A stretch of DNA of 64,000 nt from CALFUK01 sp964450495 (GTDB taxonomy: Bacteria > Bacteroidota > Bacteroidia > Chitinophagales > Saprospiraceae), in contig CAYVFU010000003.1 of assembly GCA_964450495.1 (NCBI GenBank), positions 1 to 64,000 on the forward strand, read 5' to 3'. Shown in pieces: positions 35,358 to 44,239 of the stretch. The position numbers and the translations under genes are program-made. The notes beneath the pieces were generated by a model that had not been told where the DNA came from, searched no databases, and saw nothing but the letters and a program-made list of their open reading frames with translations. Every line of letters starts with the position of its first letter. The first letter of the stretch is position 1.

Positions 35358-36761
35358 ATGTCAGTTAATTTATTAGATCTTTTTAAAGATCAGGTATCTG
35401 GTGCATTGGTCAGTAATGCATCAAAATTCCTAGGTGAATCTTCTGAAAATACAAGCTCAGCTCTTGGAAATATACTTCCTTCTATATTAGGAAAAATTGT
35501 GGACCAAGGTAGTACCGAAAAAGGTGCTAGTGGTCTCATGGATATTTTAGGCAAGCAAGATGACAGTATTCTTGATGACATAGGAGGAATATTCTCTAAA
35601 GGCTCAGGATCTGTAAATGGTCTATTGAACGGAGGTTCAGGCATCTTATCAGCACTTCTTGGCAACAAGATTGGTGGATTAGTTGATCTTATCTCAGGTG
35701 CAAGTGGTATGAAGAGTAGTTCTTCATCTTCATTATTAAAAATGGCGGCTCCGTTTATTTTCGGAATCATCAAAAGACAAGTGGCTAATAAAGGCATCTC
35801 TGGTTTGATGAGCTTGCTATCTGGACAAAAAAGTCACGTCAAAAGTGCTTTACCTGCAGGAGTAGGTAGCTTACTAGGATTATCATCATTCGGTGGTGGA
35901 GATCTAGTTGATAAGGTTACTGGTAAAGCTGGTGACGTTGTTGGCGGTACAGTTGATGCTGGTAAAAAAGTTGTTGGCGGTACAGTAGATGCTGGCAAAA
36001 AAGTTGTTGGTAAAGCTGGAGATGTCGTTGGTGATGTAGGAAGAGGTGCAGCTAATGTTGCTGGGAATGTCGCTGATACGGGCGCTAAAGCTGGAGGAAG
36101 TATCTTAAAGTGGTTATTACCTGCATTATTGGTATTAGGGGCTTTAAGTTTCTTTGGTTTAAGAACTGGTTGTGGTGCTGTTGATGACATGTCTGATAAA
36201 GTAGGAGATGTAACAAGCAAAACAATGGATAAAGCTGGAGATATGGCTAAAGGTGCAACAGATGTAGTTGGAGATGTAGCGAAAGGTGCTGCTGATATGG
36301 CTTCATCAGCGTTCTCAAATGTAAATGAAGCGGCTAAAGGTGCGCTAGGAAAAATCAAATTTGCTGCTGGTTCTGCTGGTTCGCAGATGATGGATTTTAT
36401 CGATGGTGGATTTAAAGGTGATGGAAAAGTTACGTTTAAAAACTTAACATTTGCGACAGGATCTGCTGCTATTTCCGGTGCTACTGTAGCTGAGGTGGAT
36501 AATCTAGCAGCTATCTTAAAAGCTTATCCTGATGTCAAATTGTCAATTGATGGTTACACAGACAATACAGGAAATGCGGATGCTAATGTAACGTTATCAA
36601 AAGCAAGAGCAGATGCTGTTAAAGCACAATTAGTAAAACAAGGTATTGATGGTGGTAGAATCGTTACTAGTGGTAAAGGTTCTGCAAGTCCAGTAGCTTC
36701 AAATGATACTGCTGAAGGAAGAGCTCAAAACAGAAGAATCGAAGCTTCAGTAATGAAATAA
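35358..36761 (+). CDS. DUF937-OmpA fusion outer-membrane protein
   Basis: Residues 1-170 match DUF937-type sequence (LLDLFKDQVSGALVSNAS onward), rich in Gly, Ser and Leu. A repetitive amphipathic region follows (VVGGTVDAGKK repeats, then KGATDVVGDVAKGA), then a hydrophobic segment (LLPALLVLGALSFFGL, about 250-266) and a second repetitive stretch, and finally an OmpA peptidoglycan-binding domain (DGYTDNTGNADANVTLSKAR). It would link membrane and cell wall. A strong terminator follows. No operon partner is seen. Confidence 0.85.
   Translation: MSVNLLDLFKDQVSGALVSNASKFLGESSENTSSALGNILPSILGKIVDQGSTEKGASGLMDILGKQDDSILDDIGGIFSKGSGSVNGLLNGGSGILSALLGNKIGGLVDLISGASGMKSSSSSSLLKMAAPFIFGIIKRQVANKGISGLMSLLSGQKSHVKSALPAGVGSLLGLSSFGGGDLVDKVTGKAGDVVGGTVDAGKKVVGGTVDAGKKVVGKAGDVVGDVGRGAANVAGNVADTGAKAGGSILKWLLPALLVLGALSFFGLRTGCGAVDDMSDKVGDVTSKTMDKAGDMAKGATDVVGDVAKGAADMASSAFSNVNEAAKGALGKIKFAAGSAGSQMMDFIDGGFKGDGKVTFKNLTFATGSAAISGATVAEVDNLAAILKAYPDVKLSIDGYTDNTGNADANVTLSKARADAVKAQLVKQGIDGGRIVTSGKGSASPVASNDTAEGRAQNRRIEASVMK
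35937..36002 (+). repeat. 33-base tandem repeat, two copies, in the OmpA gene
   Basis: Two adjacent 33-base units (35937-35969 and 35970-36002), nearly identical at the base level, each encode VVGGTVDAGKK. Degenerate related units extend on both sides. Perfect length in codons means expansion or contraction keeps the frame. Confidence 0.8.
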
Positions 36762-36789
36762 GAGAGTTTAAGTCTCTAAATAACAGATA

Positions 36790-36816
36790 AAGGCAGCCTG
36801 CAATGCAGGCTGCCTT
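36790..36816 (+). terminator. rho-independent terminator after the OmpA-like gene
   Basis: A 10-12 bp perfect stem (GGCAGCCTGC paired with GCAGGCTGCC, loop AAT) is followed by a run of seven T. It lies about 30 bases after the stop codon. Confidence 0.92.
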
Positions 36817-36884
36817 TTTTTGTTATATCTGGTTAAGAATACAACAAGTCTGATCAACACGTTATATTAGTATAAAGATCCTCG

Positions 36885-38129
36885 TTGAAAGCCAATTTAT
36901 ATATATGCTTCTTTATCATTCTACTTGCTAGTCCAATAGCAGGGCAGCGATTGGGCATTGATATATTAGCAGGTAAATCTAAAGTAGAGATACCATTTGA
37001 AATGAAAAATGGTTTTATTACAGTAGATCTCAACTTTGACAATAAGCTTCCCCTAACCTTTATTTTCGATACCGGCGCAGACAACACTATATTATTCCAT
37101 AAAGCATATGCCGATCTGTTAGGTATAGAATATTCTAAAAAAATAGAAATTAAGGGATCAGATCTGCGTGAAAGTCAATATGCTTTGATTGCAAGAAATA
37201 TTCTGCTTCGCGTGCAGGATCAAATTGCAGTTCCTAGAGATGTTCTCATTTTAGAAGAAGCACTTCAACTGTTTCAAGAAAGCTTAGGGTTTGACATAGA
37301 TGGAATTTTAGGAGGCAGTTTTTTCAGAGGTCTTGTGGTAGAACTGGATTATACAAAGCGAAAAATTCGACTGTATCATCCTACAAGTTTTGTACTAAAA
37401 AAGAAAGGCTACACTACATTCGATATTGAAATCAGAGCAAACAAGCCATACATCTTTACAAATACAATGATAAATCACCAAGATACACTTCGCACAAAAT
37501 TATTGATTGACACAGGAGCAGCAATACCCTATCTGTTACATGCAAATACTGACAGTTCAATAGTGCTTCCTGATTATGTGATCAATGGCACCATCGGCCA
37601 CGGCTTGAGTGGCAATCTTGTAGGCTTTATGGGAAAGATTCATGGACTCTCTTTTGGACCATATTCCTTTAACAACATCATTACCTTATTTCAAGATTTG
37701 AGTGATGTAGAAACTAAACACATGAATCTAGTGAGGAATGGTATTTTAGGCAATGAACTCTTGAGTAGGTTTTCGCTGTATATAGACTACCTCAATAAGA
37801 AAATCCACGTCAAACCAAGGAAACGATACAATAAGCGCTTCAAATACGATAAAAGTGGCTTGGTCATCTTTGCATTTGGACCTGATCTGAATCAGTTCTA
37901 TGTTAAAGATGTCTTTCCCAATACACCCGCGGCTGAAGCTGGTATACTCCCTGGAGACATTATTAAGAAAGTAGGTATTTGGAAAAGTGGAGGCTTGACA
38001 TTGGACAAAATTGTCGAATTATTACAGAGAAAAGATGGGAAGAAAGTGAAAATGAAATTGGAGAGAAACGGTGTGGTAATCAAAAAACAATTCATTCTGC
38101 GCGATTTATTTCAAGAATCAAGTAAATAA
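36885..38129 (+). CDS. retropepsin-like aspartyl protease with PDZ domain
   Basis: A TTG start gives MKANLYICFFIILLASPIAG, a good signal peptide; no ATG alternative precedes residue 41. The protein has two aspartyl protease half-sites, FDTGAD (residue ~63) and IDTGAA (~207), and a C-terminal PDZ domain (FVKDVFPNTPAAEAGILPGD-like). It is a single-chain pepsin-like retropepsin of Bacteroidota type, probably periplasmic. Substrate unknown. It has its own promoter region after the OmpA terminator. Confidence 0.85.
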   Translation: MKANLYICFFIILLASPIAGQRLGIDILAGKSKVEIPFEMKNGFITVDLNFDNKLPLTFIFDTGADNTILFHKAYADLLGIEYSKKIEIKGSDLRESQYALIARNILLRVQDQIAVPRDVLILEEALQLFQESLGFDIDGILGGSFFRGLVVELDYTKRKIRLYHPTSFVLKKKGYTTFDIEIRANKPYIFTNTMINHQDTLRTKLLIDTGAAIPYLLHANTDSSIVLPDYVINGTIGHGLSGNLVGFMGKIHGLSFGPYSFNNIITLFQDLSDVETKHMNLVRNGILGNELLSRFSLYIDYLNKKIHVKPRKRYNKRFKYDKSGLVIFAFGPDLNQFYVKDVFPNTPAAEAGILPGDIIKKVGIWKSGGLTLDKIVELLQRKDGKKVKMKLERNGVVIKKQFILRDLFQESSK

Positions 38130-38155
38130 TAGTTTCCAAAATGGATATATAGTTA

Positions 38156-38163
38156 TATCTTTG
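38156..38163 (+). promoter_or_regulatory. Bacteroidota -7 element before rplU
   Basis: TATCTTTG matches TAnnTTTG and lies 31 bases before the rplU ATG; a T-rich TTTCC is about 20 bases upstream where the -33 element should be. It should drive rplU-rpmA. Confidence 0.55.
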
Positions 38164-38194
38164 CACTCCATTTGCAAAAAGTAAAATTAAAATC

Positions 38195-38500
38195 ATGTTT
38201 GCAATCGTTACAATTGCTGGTCAACAGTTTAAAGTTTCTTCAGGTGATGAAATCTTTGTTCACCAACTACAAGGAGAAGAAGGAGATAAGGTTTCCTTTG
38301 GAGATGTCTTGTTAGTTTCAGGTGATTCAGGTACCACAGTTGGAACCCCAAATGTTTCTGGAGCGTCTGTCAATGCGACAATACTTGGTCATCAGAAAGG
38401 TGATAAAGTAATCGTTTTCAAGAAAAAAAGAAGAAAAGGCTATAAAGTTAAAAATGGCCATAGACAATCTTTTACTAAAATCAAGATCGACTCAATCTAA
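38195..38500 (+). CDS. rplU: 50S ribosomal protein L21
   Basis: The 101-residue protein begins MFAIVTIAGQQFKVSSGD and has the conserved KVIVFKKKRRKGYKVKNGHRQ region of L21, which binds 23S rRNA domain I-II. It is followed after 23 bases by rpmA, the usual rplU-rpmA pair. Full length for the family. Confidence 0.97.
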   Translation: MFAIVTIAGQQFKVSSGDEIFVHQLQGEEGDKVSFGDVLLVSGDSGTTVGTPNVSGASVNATILGHQKGDKVIVFKKKRRKGYKVKNGHRQSFTKIKIDSI

Positions 38501-38523
38501 AGTCATCTCAAAATTCTAATACA

Positions 38524-38862
38524 ATGGCTCATAAAAAAGGTGTAGGTAGTACGGATAATGGACGTGATAGTAATAGTAAACGTCTAGGCGTCAAGCTTTT
38601 CGGTGGTCAATTTGCAAAAGCAGGTAACATCATAGTCAGACAAAGAGGCACTAAATTTCACCCAGGTGAAAATGTTGGTATGGGAAGAGATCACACACTT
38701 CATGCACTTGTAGATGGAAACGTTGTATTCAACAAAAGGAGGTTAAACAGAACATTCATTAGCATAGCCCCAACCGGTGGTCCTATTGTTGAAGAAAGAG
38801 CTGCTCCTAAGAAAACAGCAGCTGCTGCACCTCCTGTACAAGCAAGCCAAGAAGAAGAGTAA
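38524..38862 (+). CDS. rpmA: 50S ribosomal protein L27
   Basis: The 112-residue protein begins MAHKKGVGSTDNGRDSNSKRLG, the conserved L27 N-terminus that reaches the peptidyl transferase centre, and has the IVRQRGTKFHPGENVGMG core. The C-terminus carries an Ala/Pro/Glu-rich extension (from about residue 90) that most L27 proteins lack. It is the second gene of the rplU-rpmA pair and converges with the BatE-like gene, with 4 bases between the stops. Confidence 0.97.
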   Translation: MAHKKGVGSTDNGRDSNSKRLGVKLFGGQFAKAGNIIVRQRGTKFHPGENVGMGRDHTLHALVDGNVVFNKRRLNRTFISIAPTGGPIVEERAAPKKTAAAAPPVQASQEEE

Positions 38863-38866
38863 AGTA

Positions 38867-39619
38867 TTAGATTCTTTCTACCTTTTCCTTGGGTATCCAC
38901 CCAATTTCTTGATCTCTCAGCTTAATTTTTAAGTAAGGGTTTATCTGATCCAAGATTATACATTCGACTCCTGGACTAAGTTGTAGAAGCTCCTTGCTCC
39001 TATCGTCTGGACCTTCAAATAACGGTGAGGCATCCATAATTACGGCGTACTTTTCTGTTGTCTCTTCAATATACTTTGACCATCCAGCAGCAATGCAGAA
39101 CAGAAACAACAGTATTCCTGCTAATAGGCCGTAGAATGCCTTCTTCTTTTGATGTGTTGAGTTACCAAACAACCAAAAGTAAAAAGCTACAGCTCCAGCT
39201 ATTATACTCAGCAACCCCAAAATTGCCCATGTGCCAGATGAAAACACATTTGAAATCGAACGCCAATATCGTAAAAGGAAAAATTCTGGAATAGGTAACA
39301 CCTCTGTATCCACTATCCTCCTAGCAATCTCTAGATTGTGTTTTGCTTCTGAATGTCTAGGGTTTATTTTCAATGCTTTTTTCAAAAATAAAACCGCTTT
39401 ACCTGGTTGAGATACGCTAGTATATCCTGTGCCTAGATTGTAGTAAAGCTGTTCGCTAGTATATCCTTCAGAAAGAATACTCTCATAAAGAGAAATAGCA
39501 TCCTCCACCTCATTGTTTTTCAATAGCAGTTCTGCATCTCTCAATTGCTTTGTTGCGTCAGCTTGAGTGACGGCTGAGAATGAAAAAAACAAAATTACAA
39601 TAGTATTAATCAAACGCAT
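38867..39619 (-). CDS. TPR protein with SH3-like domain, BatE-like
   Basis: With the ATG at 39617-39619 the protein starts MRLINTIVILFFSFSAV. It has TPR repeats (about residues 20-105, LYYNLGTGYTSVSQPGKAVLFLKKAL), two membrane helices (about 130-155 and 165-190) and a C-terminal SH3-like region (VIMDASPLFEGPDD onward), the BatE layout. It overlaps the upstream OstA-like gene by 14 bases, so the two are translationally coupled. Its partner Bat genes are not adjacent. Confidence 0.8.
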   Translation of the reverse strand: MRLINTIVILFFSFSAVTQADATKQLRDAELLLKNNEVEDAISLYESILSEGYTSEQLYYNLGTGYTSVSQPGKAVLFLKKALKINPRHSEAKHNLEIARRIVDTEVLPIPEFFLLRYWRSISNVFSSGTWAILGLLSIIAGAVAFYFWLFGNSTHQKKKAFYGLLAGILLFLFCIAAGWSKYIEETTEKYAVIMDASPLFEGPDDRSKELLQLSPGVECIILDQINPYLKIKLRDQEIGWIPKEKVERI

Positions 39620-41444
39620 CTGAGAATCCAACATCTAAATCATTTAAAACTAATGGTCGTTGAGTTATAAACCACCCAAAAGCAGATAACTGCAACTCCT
39701 GCAAATTTATACCTTGCATCGGAAGAAATGTAGAAGTTGGCTTGGTAATATGGTGAATTCTGGATAATTCTTCGTCTTCAAAGTAAAACATGATAGTGCT
39801 ACAGGCTGTTTTGTCCGCACCAATGTACGCGTCATTGTCATCCTTCATAAAATATACAGATTCTGCATTCCCTTTTACATACATAGAATCAATCATGTTG
39901 TCTGAAAGCCAAACAGTAATTTCCTTACCTTGAATCTGATCAAATACGGTTGGATAAGATTCCATTATTATTATTGCATTCTCTTTAAGAAACAACATGG
40001 AGGGCTCATCATTGACAAGTGTAATCTCTATAGTATCAGCTTTAAACTGCGTGGAATCTACCCACATAATCGGGTTCTTAGTCAAGCTCAACAATGAATC
40101 AGTTGTGTTGTAAGCCAAAAAATCACTTTTTGCTTGAAATGAGTTACTCAGTACTTTTACATCTGACGTGGCATTGAAAATCTTCTGTAATCCAGTTGAG
40201 TCTACCACCTCTTTAGCATCAACTTCCACAGCTGACATCCATATTGTATCACTTCCGCTTACATTGCGCAATAAAGGTTTAAACTTCTCATTTTTAGCAG
40301 TTACAGAATTACTGTCTTCATCTAGAAACAAACTATCACTCAATACTTGAATATTCTCCACGGTGTCTTGCCAAACAACATCTCCTGAAGCAATTTTGAC
40401 GGTTGACTCTGGTTCTGAATAGAATTTCTCTGCAATAAGCACTGACTCCTCTTGTACCAGTCTCATCTGACCTCTTGTACTAAATGAATCGTCAACGCCA
40501 TTATGCTCTATCACATCTGCTTTTACTGTTCGTTCGTCGGTTATAAATATGGCATCTCCTGTCAATACTGATGTCTTCGTTTTCTCATTATGCACGATTT
40601 GAATTGACTCTCCATATGATGTGTGGTTTTTAAATTTTGCATTCCCTTGCAGCACAATCTCTTCTTGAGCACCATCATAAAATAATTGATCAGCAGAGGC
40701 AACTAAAGAATCACTTTTGTACTGCGCATTAATGTTCAATTGAGCTGCTTTATCAGGAATATCATAGTGCCCTCCTTCACAATATAATTCTGCATCCTTT
40801 TGGTTTATGCGTGTGGGTCCAAAAAAATTAGCTCTATCATTTCTAAGATTGTATCGCATTGAATCTGTCCACAATACAAATGAAGAATCCACCACATAGA
40901 CATTGGTTTTAAAAATAGCTTCTTGTCTTGACACAAAATATATTCCCTTGTCACTTCGTAAGGTAACGTCGTGTTGAGTCATTTCTGCGCCAGTAAAATA
41001 TTCTGCTACTTTTGTACTCAGATCGTAATGCAGTATATCTGTCACCAATCTCTCGTCTTGATTTTGAAGGACTACATTTCCCGTCAATTTAGATTTTTTG
41101 GTCTGTGCATTGTAGGTCAAAGAATCACTAAAAGCTTGTATGGTATCGTGTTGTATTAGAGCAACATTTCCCCAAGCTAAAACATCAATTTCATTCACAA
41201 TAATCGCAGAATCACAGTAAAGAATCATACTGTCCTGAGAAAAAATAACATTTCCCGACAAGGAGTCAATAAAGACACTATCTCTAGTCCATCTTACCCA
41301 AGACTCTTGAGTGTGACTTGTGCTCCCTTGTTTAAGTGTATCTGTTTGTGCCTCAGTGATTATACGAGGAATTGTATCTGTCTGGGCAAAAGTAATCACA
41401 CTTAAACCAGAGAGAATTATAATATAGATGACTATCCTTTTCAC
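39606..41444 (-). CDS. OstA/LptA-like protein
   Basis: A signal peptide (MKRIVIYIIILSGLSVITFAQ) is followed by ~590 residues of repeated short beta strands of the OstA type (e.g. WGNVALIQHDTIQAFSDSL, LTGNVVLQNQDERLVTDIL). This fits the Bacteroidota OstA-like N-domain family, periplasmic LPS-transport bridge proteins, although it is longer than E. coli LptA. It overlaps the BatE-like gene by 14 bases. Confidence 0.85.
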   Translation of the reverse strand: MKRIVIYIIILSGLSVITFAQTDTIPRIITEAQTDTLKQGSTSHTQESWVRWTRDSVFIDSLSGNVIFSQDSMILYCDSAIIVNEIDVLAWGNVALIQHDTIQAFSDSLTYNAQTKKSKLTGNVVLQNQDERLVTDILHYDLSTKVAEYFTGAEMTQHDVTLRSDKGIYFVSRQEAIFKTNVYVVDSSFVLWTDSMRYNLRNDRANFFGPTRINQKDAELYCEGGHYDIPDKAAQLNINAQYKSDSLVASADQLFYDGAQEEIVLQGNAKFKNHTSYGESIQIVHNEKTKTSVLTGDAIFITDERTVKADVIEHNGVDDSFSTRGQMRLVQEESVLIAEKFYSEPESTVKIASGDVVWQDTVENIQVLSDSLFLDEDSNSVTAKNEKFKPLLRNVSGSDTIWMSAVEVDAKEVVDSTGLQKIFNATSDVKVLSNSFQAKSDFLAYNTTDSLLSLTKNPIMWVDSTQFKADTIEITLVNDEPSMLFLKENAIIIMESYPTVFDQIQGKEITVWLSDNMIDSMYVKGNAESVYFMKDDNDAYIGADKTACSTIMFYFEDEELSRIHHITKPTSTFLPMQGINLQELQLSAFGWFITQRPLVLNDLDVGFSDAFD

Positions 41445-41465
41445 TTCCTAACTATAAAAACGCGA

Positions 41466-42617
41466 TCAACGATTTATCTGTTGTTGATCTAACACTAAGT
41501 TTGCAAGCTCAGTTCCTACCAAACTACCAATTGCAACCCCCATTCCACCCATTCTAATGCCCACAAATTGTCTTTCTGTGTACTGTCTTATGATTGGCTT
41601 TTTTTGGCTACCAACTGCTAAAATACCACTCCATTTGTGCTCAAACTTAAACGCTTCAGTAATATTTAAATGTCGTTCAATAAATCCTTTTAGATAATCT
41701 TCCACTTCTTTAGTTAGACCGAATTCACCAACATCTTCTTTAATAAATTTATTCCGCGCACCTCCAATAAGTAATCGATTACCAATATTTCTAAAATAAA
41801 TATATCCTTCGTCAACATGATAACAGCCTTTCCAATTTAGGTCCTTTATTTCACTGGTCACAAACACTTGATTTCTTACAGGCTTGATATCGTTTATTTC
41901 AGGTAAATGCTTTGTAAATCCATTGGTAGCGTGAATCAGCCTATCGCATGTTATTTTTCGCGAATCACTTAATTGAATGGCCACATAGTCAGAGGTCTCT
42001 TCTATAGAAGACACATCAGCACCAAAAAAAACTGATGCATGATTCCTTGCTTTTTGGATCAATACCTTCATCATTTTCGCAGGATGCAATTGTCCTTCAT
42101 AAGAATTCTTGATAAGGGGCATTTCTATATTCAATTTAGAATCGACTGAGTCTACAATCGAATATGTCTCTTCCAATCCTGTTGCACTATATACTAAGTC
42201 ATTAAAATATTCCACCTTCTCTACACAAGACTGATACAAAGTTTCTTCTCCAGGCAGAAAATATTCATATCCACCAAGTTGCTGGTAGTCCATTTCCTCA
42301 GCGGTAACGATTCGCCTCAAATTGTCTAAACCTGACTTTCGCATAGCTATCAACTCTTTCAACTGGACTTCAGACATCGACAATAAGTCATCTTTTAGTT
42401 CTGAAATACTTCCAAAGCATGCAAAACCAGCATTTCTTGTAGATGCTCCAGATGGAATAAGGCCTCTTTCTAAGATGGCTATATTGAGATCACTCTCTCT
42501 TTCGCTTAGTGAAATTGCAGCAGTAAGACCTACCAAGCCACCACCAATAATTATGACATCATAATGGTTGAAAAAACTATCTCTCTCCCAATAACTCGTT
42601 TTTAAATTTAATGCCAT
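41466..42617 (-). CDS. FAD-dependent oxidoreductase, DAO family
   Basis: The protein has the FAD-binding motif VIIIGGGLVGLTAA followed by ERGLIPSGASTRNAGFACFG, and a C-terminal GGMGVAIGSLVG segment, as in DAO/glycine oxidase-like enzymes that oxidise amines or amino acids. An in-frame TTG at 42623 is also possible, but the ATG at 42617 is preferred. It precedes the OstA-like gene by 21 bases on the same strand. Substrate is unknown. Confidence 0.85.
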   Translation of the reverse strand: MALNLKTSYWERDSFFNHYDVIIIGGGLVGLTAAISLSERESDLNIAILERGLIPSGASTRNAGFACFGSISELKDDLLSMSEVQLKELIAMRKSGLDNLRRIVTAEEMDYQQLGGYEYFLPGEETLYQSCVEKVEYFNDLVYSATGLEETYSIVDSVDSKLNIEMPLIKNSYEGQLHPAKMMKVLIQKARNHASVFFGADVSSIEETSDYVAIQLSDSRKITCDRLIHATNGFTKHLPEINDIKPVRNQVFVTSEIKDLNWKGCYHVDEGYIYFRNIGNRLLIGGARNKFIKEDVGEFGLTKEVEDYLKGFIERHLNITEAFKFEHKWSGILAVGSQKKPIIRQYTERQFVGIRMGGMGVAIGSLVGTELANLVLDQQQINR

Positions 42618-42741
42618 CCTCAAAAATACTCAAGAATCTATCAATACATAATAGTTAAGTTGCATATAAAACGATCACTCCGAAAAGTTGATCGCAATTC
42701 AAAATTATACATCTTTTACGTTAGTATCGGCAAGCAATATT

Positions 42742-43023
42742 ATGATAAAGTCGTTTAAAGATCCTGAATTTGAAAAGATATGGAATGGTTACTATTTTAA
42801 GAAACTACCTTCTCAAATTCAATCAATCGCAAGACGAAAACTTAGAATGATTAATAACGCACAAACGATTAATGACATGAGAATTCCTCCAGCTAACAGG
42901 CTCGAAAAACTAAAAGGTGACTTAAAAGGCCAGTATAGTAAACGAATCAAATATCAGTGGAGAATTGTATTTAGTTGGAGAAGCTCAAATGTTTATCACC
43001 TTTATATCATCGATTATCATTAA
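42742..43023 (+). CDS. higB: HigB-type RelE-family toxin
   Basis: From the ATG at 42742 the 93-residue product begins MIKSFKDPEFEKIWNGY and has the HigB signature RLEKLKGDLKGQYSKRI and the C-terminal IDYH. HigB proteins cleave mRNA on the ribosome. The gene lies 5 bases before a higA frame that carries an in-frame stop, so the toxin looks intact but its antitoxin is damaged. A longer frame from 42688 lacks support. Confidence 0.85.
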   Translation: MIKSFKDPEFEKIWNGYYFKKLPSQIQSIARRKLRMINNAQTINDMRIPPANRLEKLKGDLKGQYSKRIKYQWRIVFSWRSSNVYHLYIIDYH

Positions 43024-43028
43024 ACACA

Positions 43029-43322
43029 ATGAAAAAGAAATTACCTAATATTCATCCAGGCGAAATACTGAGCGAAGAGTTTCTCAAGCCAATGAACATA
43101 ACAGCATAAAGATTGTCTAAAGAAACATTCTTACCACAAACAAGAATCAGTCAAATTTTAAAAGGTAAACGAAGAATAACAGCTGATACTGCTCTAAGAT
43201 TTTCAAAATACTTTGGCACAAGCGCTAAATTCTGGTTAGGTTTTCAAGACGATTTTGATATAGAAGAATTGAAGAACAAGAATAGAAATGAGCTAGATCA
43301 AATAAGGGAATACGCAGCTTAA
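43029..43322 (+). pseudogene. higA: higA antitoxin with in-frame TAA
   Basis: Starting at ATG 43029 the frame reads MKKKLPNIHPGEILSEEF, a normal HigA N-terminus, then reaches TAA at 43107-43109 just after MNITA. The same frame continues with RLSKETFLPQTRISQILKGK and KYFGTSAKFWLGFQ, the HTH_3 DNA-binding and C-terminal part of HigA. The usual residue at the stop is Tyr (TAT/TAC). Either it is a true nonsense mutation, a sequencing error, or translation restarts at the TTG at 43113, giving a shortened antitoxin that still has most of the HTH. Confidence 0.75.
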
Positions 43323-43435
43323 CAATAGATGACCACAGCATATCCTCCCGTTGGTCGGAGACACTGGGTAATTATACGTTAAATGGATTCAAAAATCTGT
43401 GGAAAATTGTATTCTTGCATTCAAATTAATTTCAG

Positions 43436-43867
43436 ATGATTCAACGAATTCAATCATTATTCCTCCTGCTAGCATCTGTAGCTACCTTTTTAGAATTTGT
43501 ATTTCCATTCTTTAAAGGAAAACAATCAGCAACTGGTTTTTTTGCAGATTCGAGCTATAACATTCAGGACCATCCTGCTTTATTGGGTCTTACTATAGCT
43601 GCTGGTGGTCTTGCTTTATTGACCATATTCTTATTTAACAATAGATCTTTGCAACAAAAAATGGTTTATCTAACAATGTTACTTTCAGTGGCATTACTGG
43701 CTGTTACCTTTGTACTTGGATTTCAAGACTCACCTAATTTGTTTGATACTGCTTCTGTTTTTGTTGGGACTTTTCTACCTATAGTTGCCATAATCTTTCT
43801 TGGCATCTCGCTTAAAGGGATCAATAAAGATGACAAGTTGGTTAAGTCAATGGACAGATTGCGGTAA
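43436..43867 (+). CDS. DUF4293 membrane protein
   Basis: The 143-residue protein begins MIQRIQSLFLLLA, the hallmark of DUF4293, and has four hydrophobic segments (about residues 7-25, 47-65, 76-95, 107-128). It is an inner-membrane protein of unknown function found widely in Bacteroidota. It stands alone. Confidence 0.85.
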   Translation: MIQRIQSLFLLLASVATFLEFVFPFFKGKQSATGFFADSSYNIQDHPALLGLTIAAGGLALLTIFLFNNRSLQQKMVYLTMLLSVALLAVTFVLGFQDSPNLFDTASVFVGTFLPIVAIIFLGISLKGINKDDKLVKSMDRLR

Positions 43868-43962
43868 ATCTCTGAATTGACCACACGGGTTATGTTGAGC
43901 TAGGCATAGCCTTAGAGTAAGTCAACGTAATCGTGTATTAGGCCATATACTTTTCTGCTACG

Positions 43963-44076
43963 TTAATCCCAAATAGGTTGTTTTTGTACACCAACTCCCA
44001 AATTTGCAAAATGGCTTTTATCCTGCATACAATTTCCAAGCGCGAAGACAATTACCAAAAAAAATATAATTCTCAT
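43963..44076 (-). CDS. possible small lipoprotein-like peptide, 37 aa
   Basis: An ATG frame of 37 codons begins MRIIFFLVIVFALGNC, a hydrophobic N-terminus ending in a cysteine that resembles but does not strictly match a lipobox. The rest is 21 residues. Support is only the signal-like start; it could be chance. Confidence 0.25.
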   Translation of the reverse strand: MRIIFFLVIVFALGNCMQDKSHFANLGVGVQKQPIWD

Positions 44077-44187
44077 GTGTTGCTTTTTAATGAATGAACC
44101 TCCAAAATCGATGACATAGGAATTTGACCTGTCTTCTCAACATGTGTTCTAGTTGCTGAATTCTCTAAAAAGCCAAGCATAAAAAAA

Positions 44188-44214
44188 GGAACATCAATAT
44201 AAAATTGATGCTCC
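44188..44214 (-). terminator. terminator of the exbB-exbD operon
   Basis: An 11-bp stem with one mismatch (GGAGCATCAAT paired with ATTGATGTTCC, as read on the minus strand) with a five-base loop is followed by a run of seven T. It lies 25 bases after the exbD stop. Confidence 0.8.
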
Positions 44215-44239
44215 TTACTATCTTTTTGATGCGTATGTT

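Larger units (their letters stand above)
43868..44239. other. intergenic region between DUF4293 and exbD
   Basis: These 372 bases hold no strong gene. A 37-codon minus-strand frame and a terminator hairpin lie in it and are listed separately; the rest shows nothing recognisable. Confidence 0.5.

Noticed and set aside
35834..36358. Long antisense open frame with Pro/Thr/Ala repeats opposite the OmpA gene
   Set aside because: It is the complement of the tandem Gly/Val/Asp repeats; the plus strand has the complete DUF937-OmpA gene.
16126..43109. Idea that UAA is recoded to Tyr in this genome, because two broken genes carry TAA at a Tyr-like position
   Set aside because: Many intact genes end at TAA at their normal C-termini (e.g. 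uup, rplU, rpmA), so the standard code applies.
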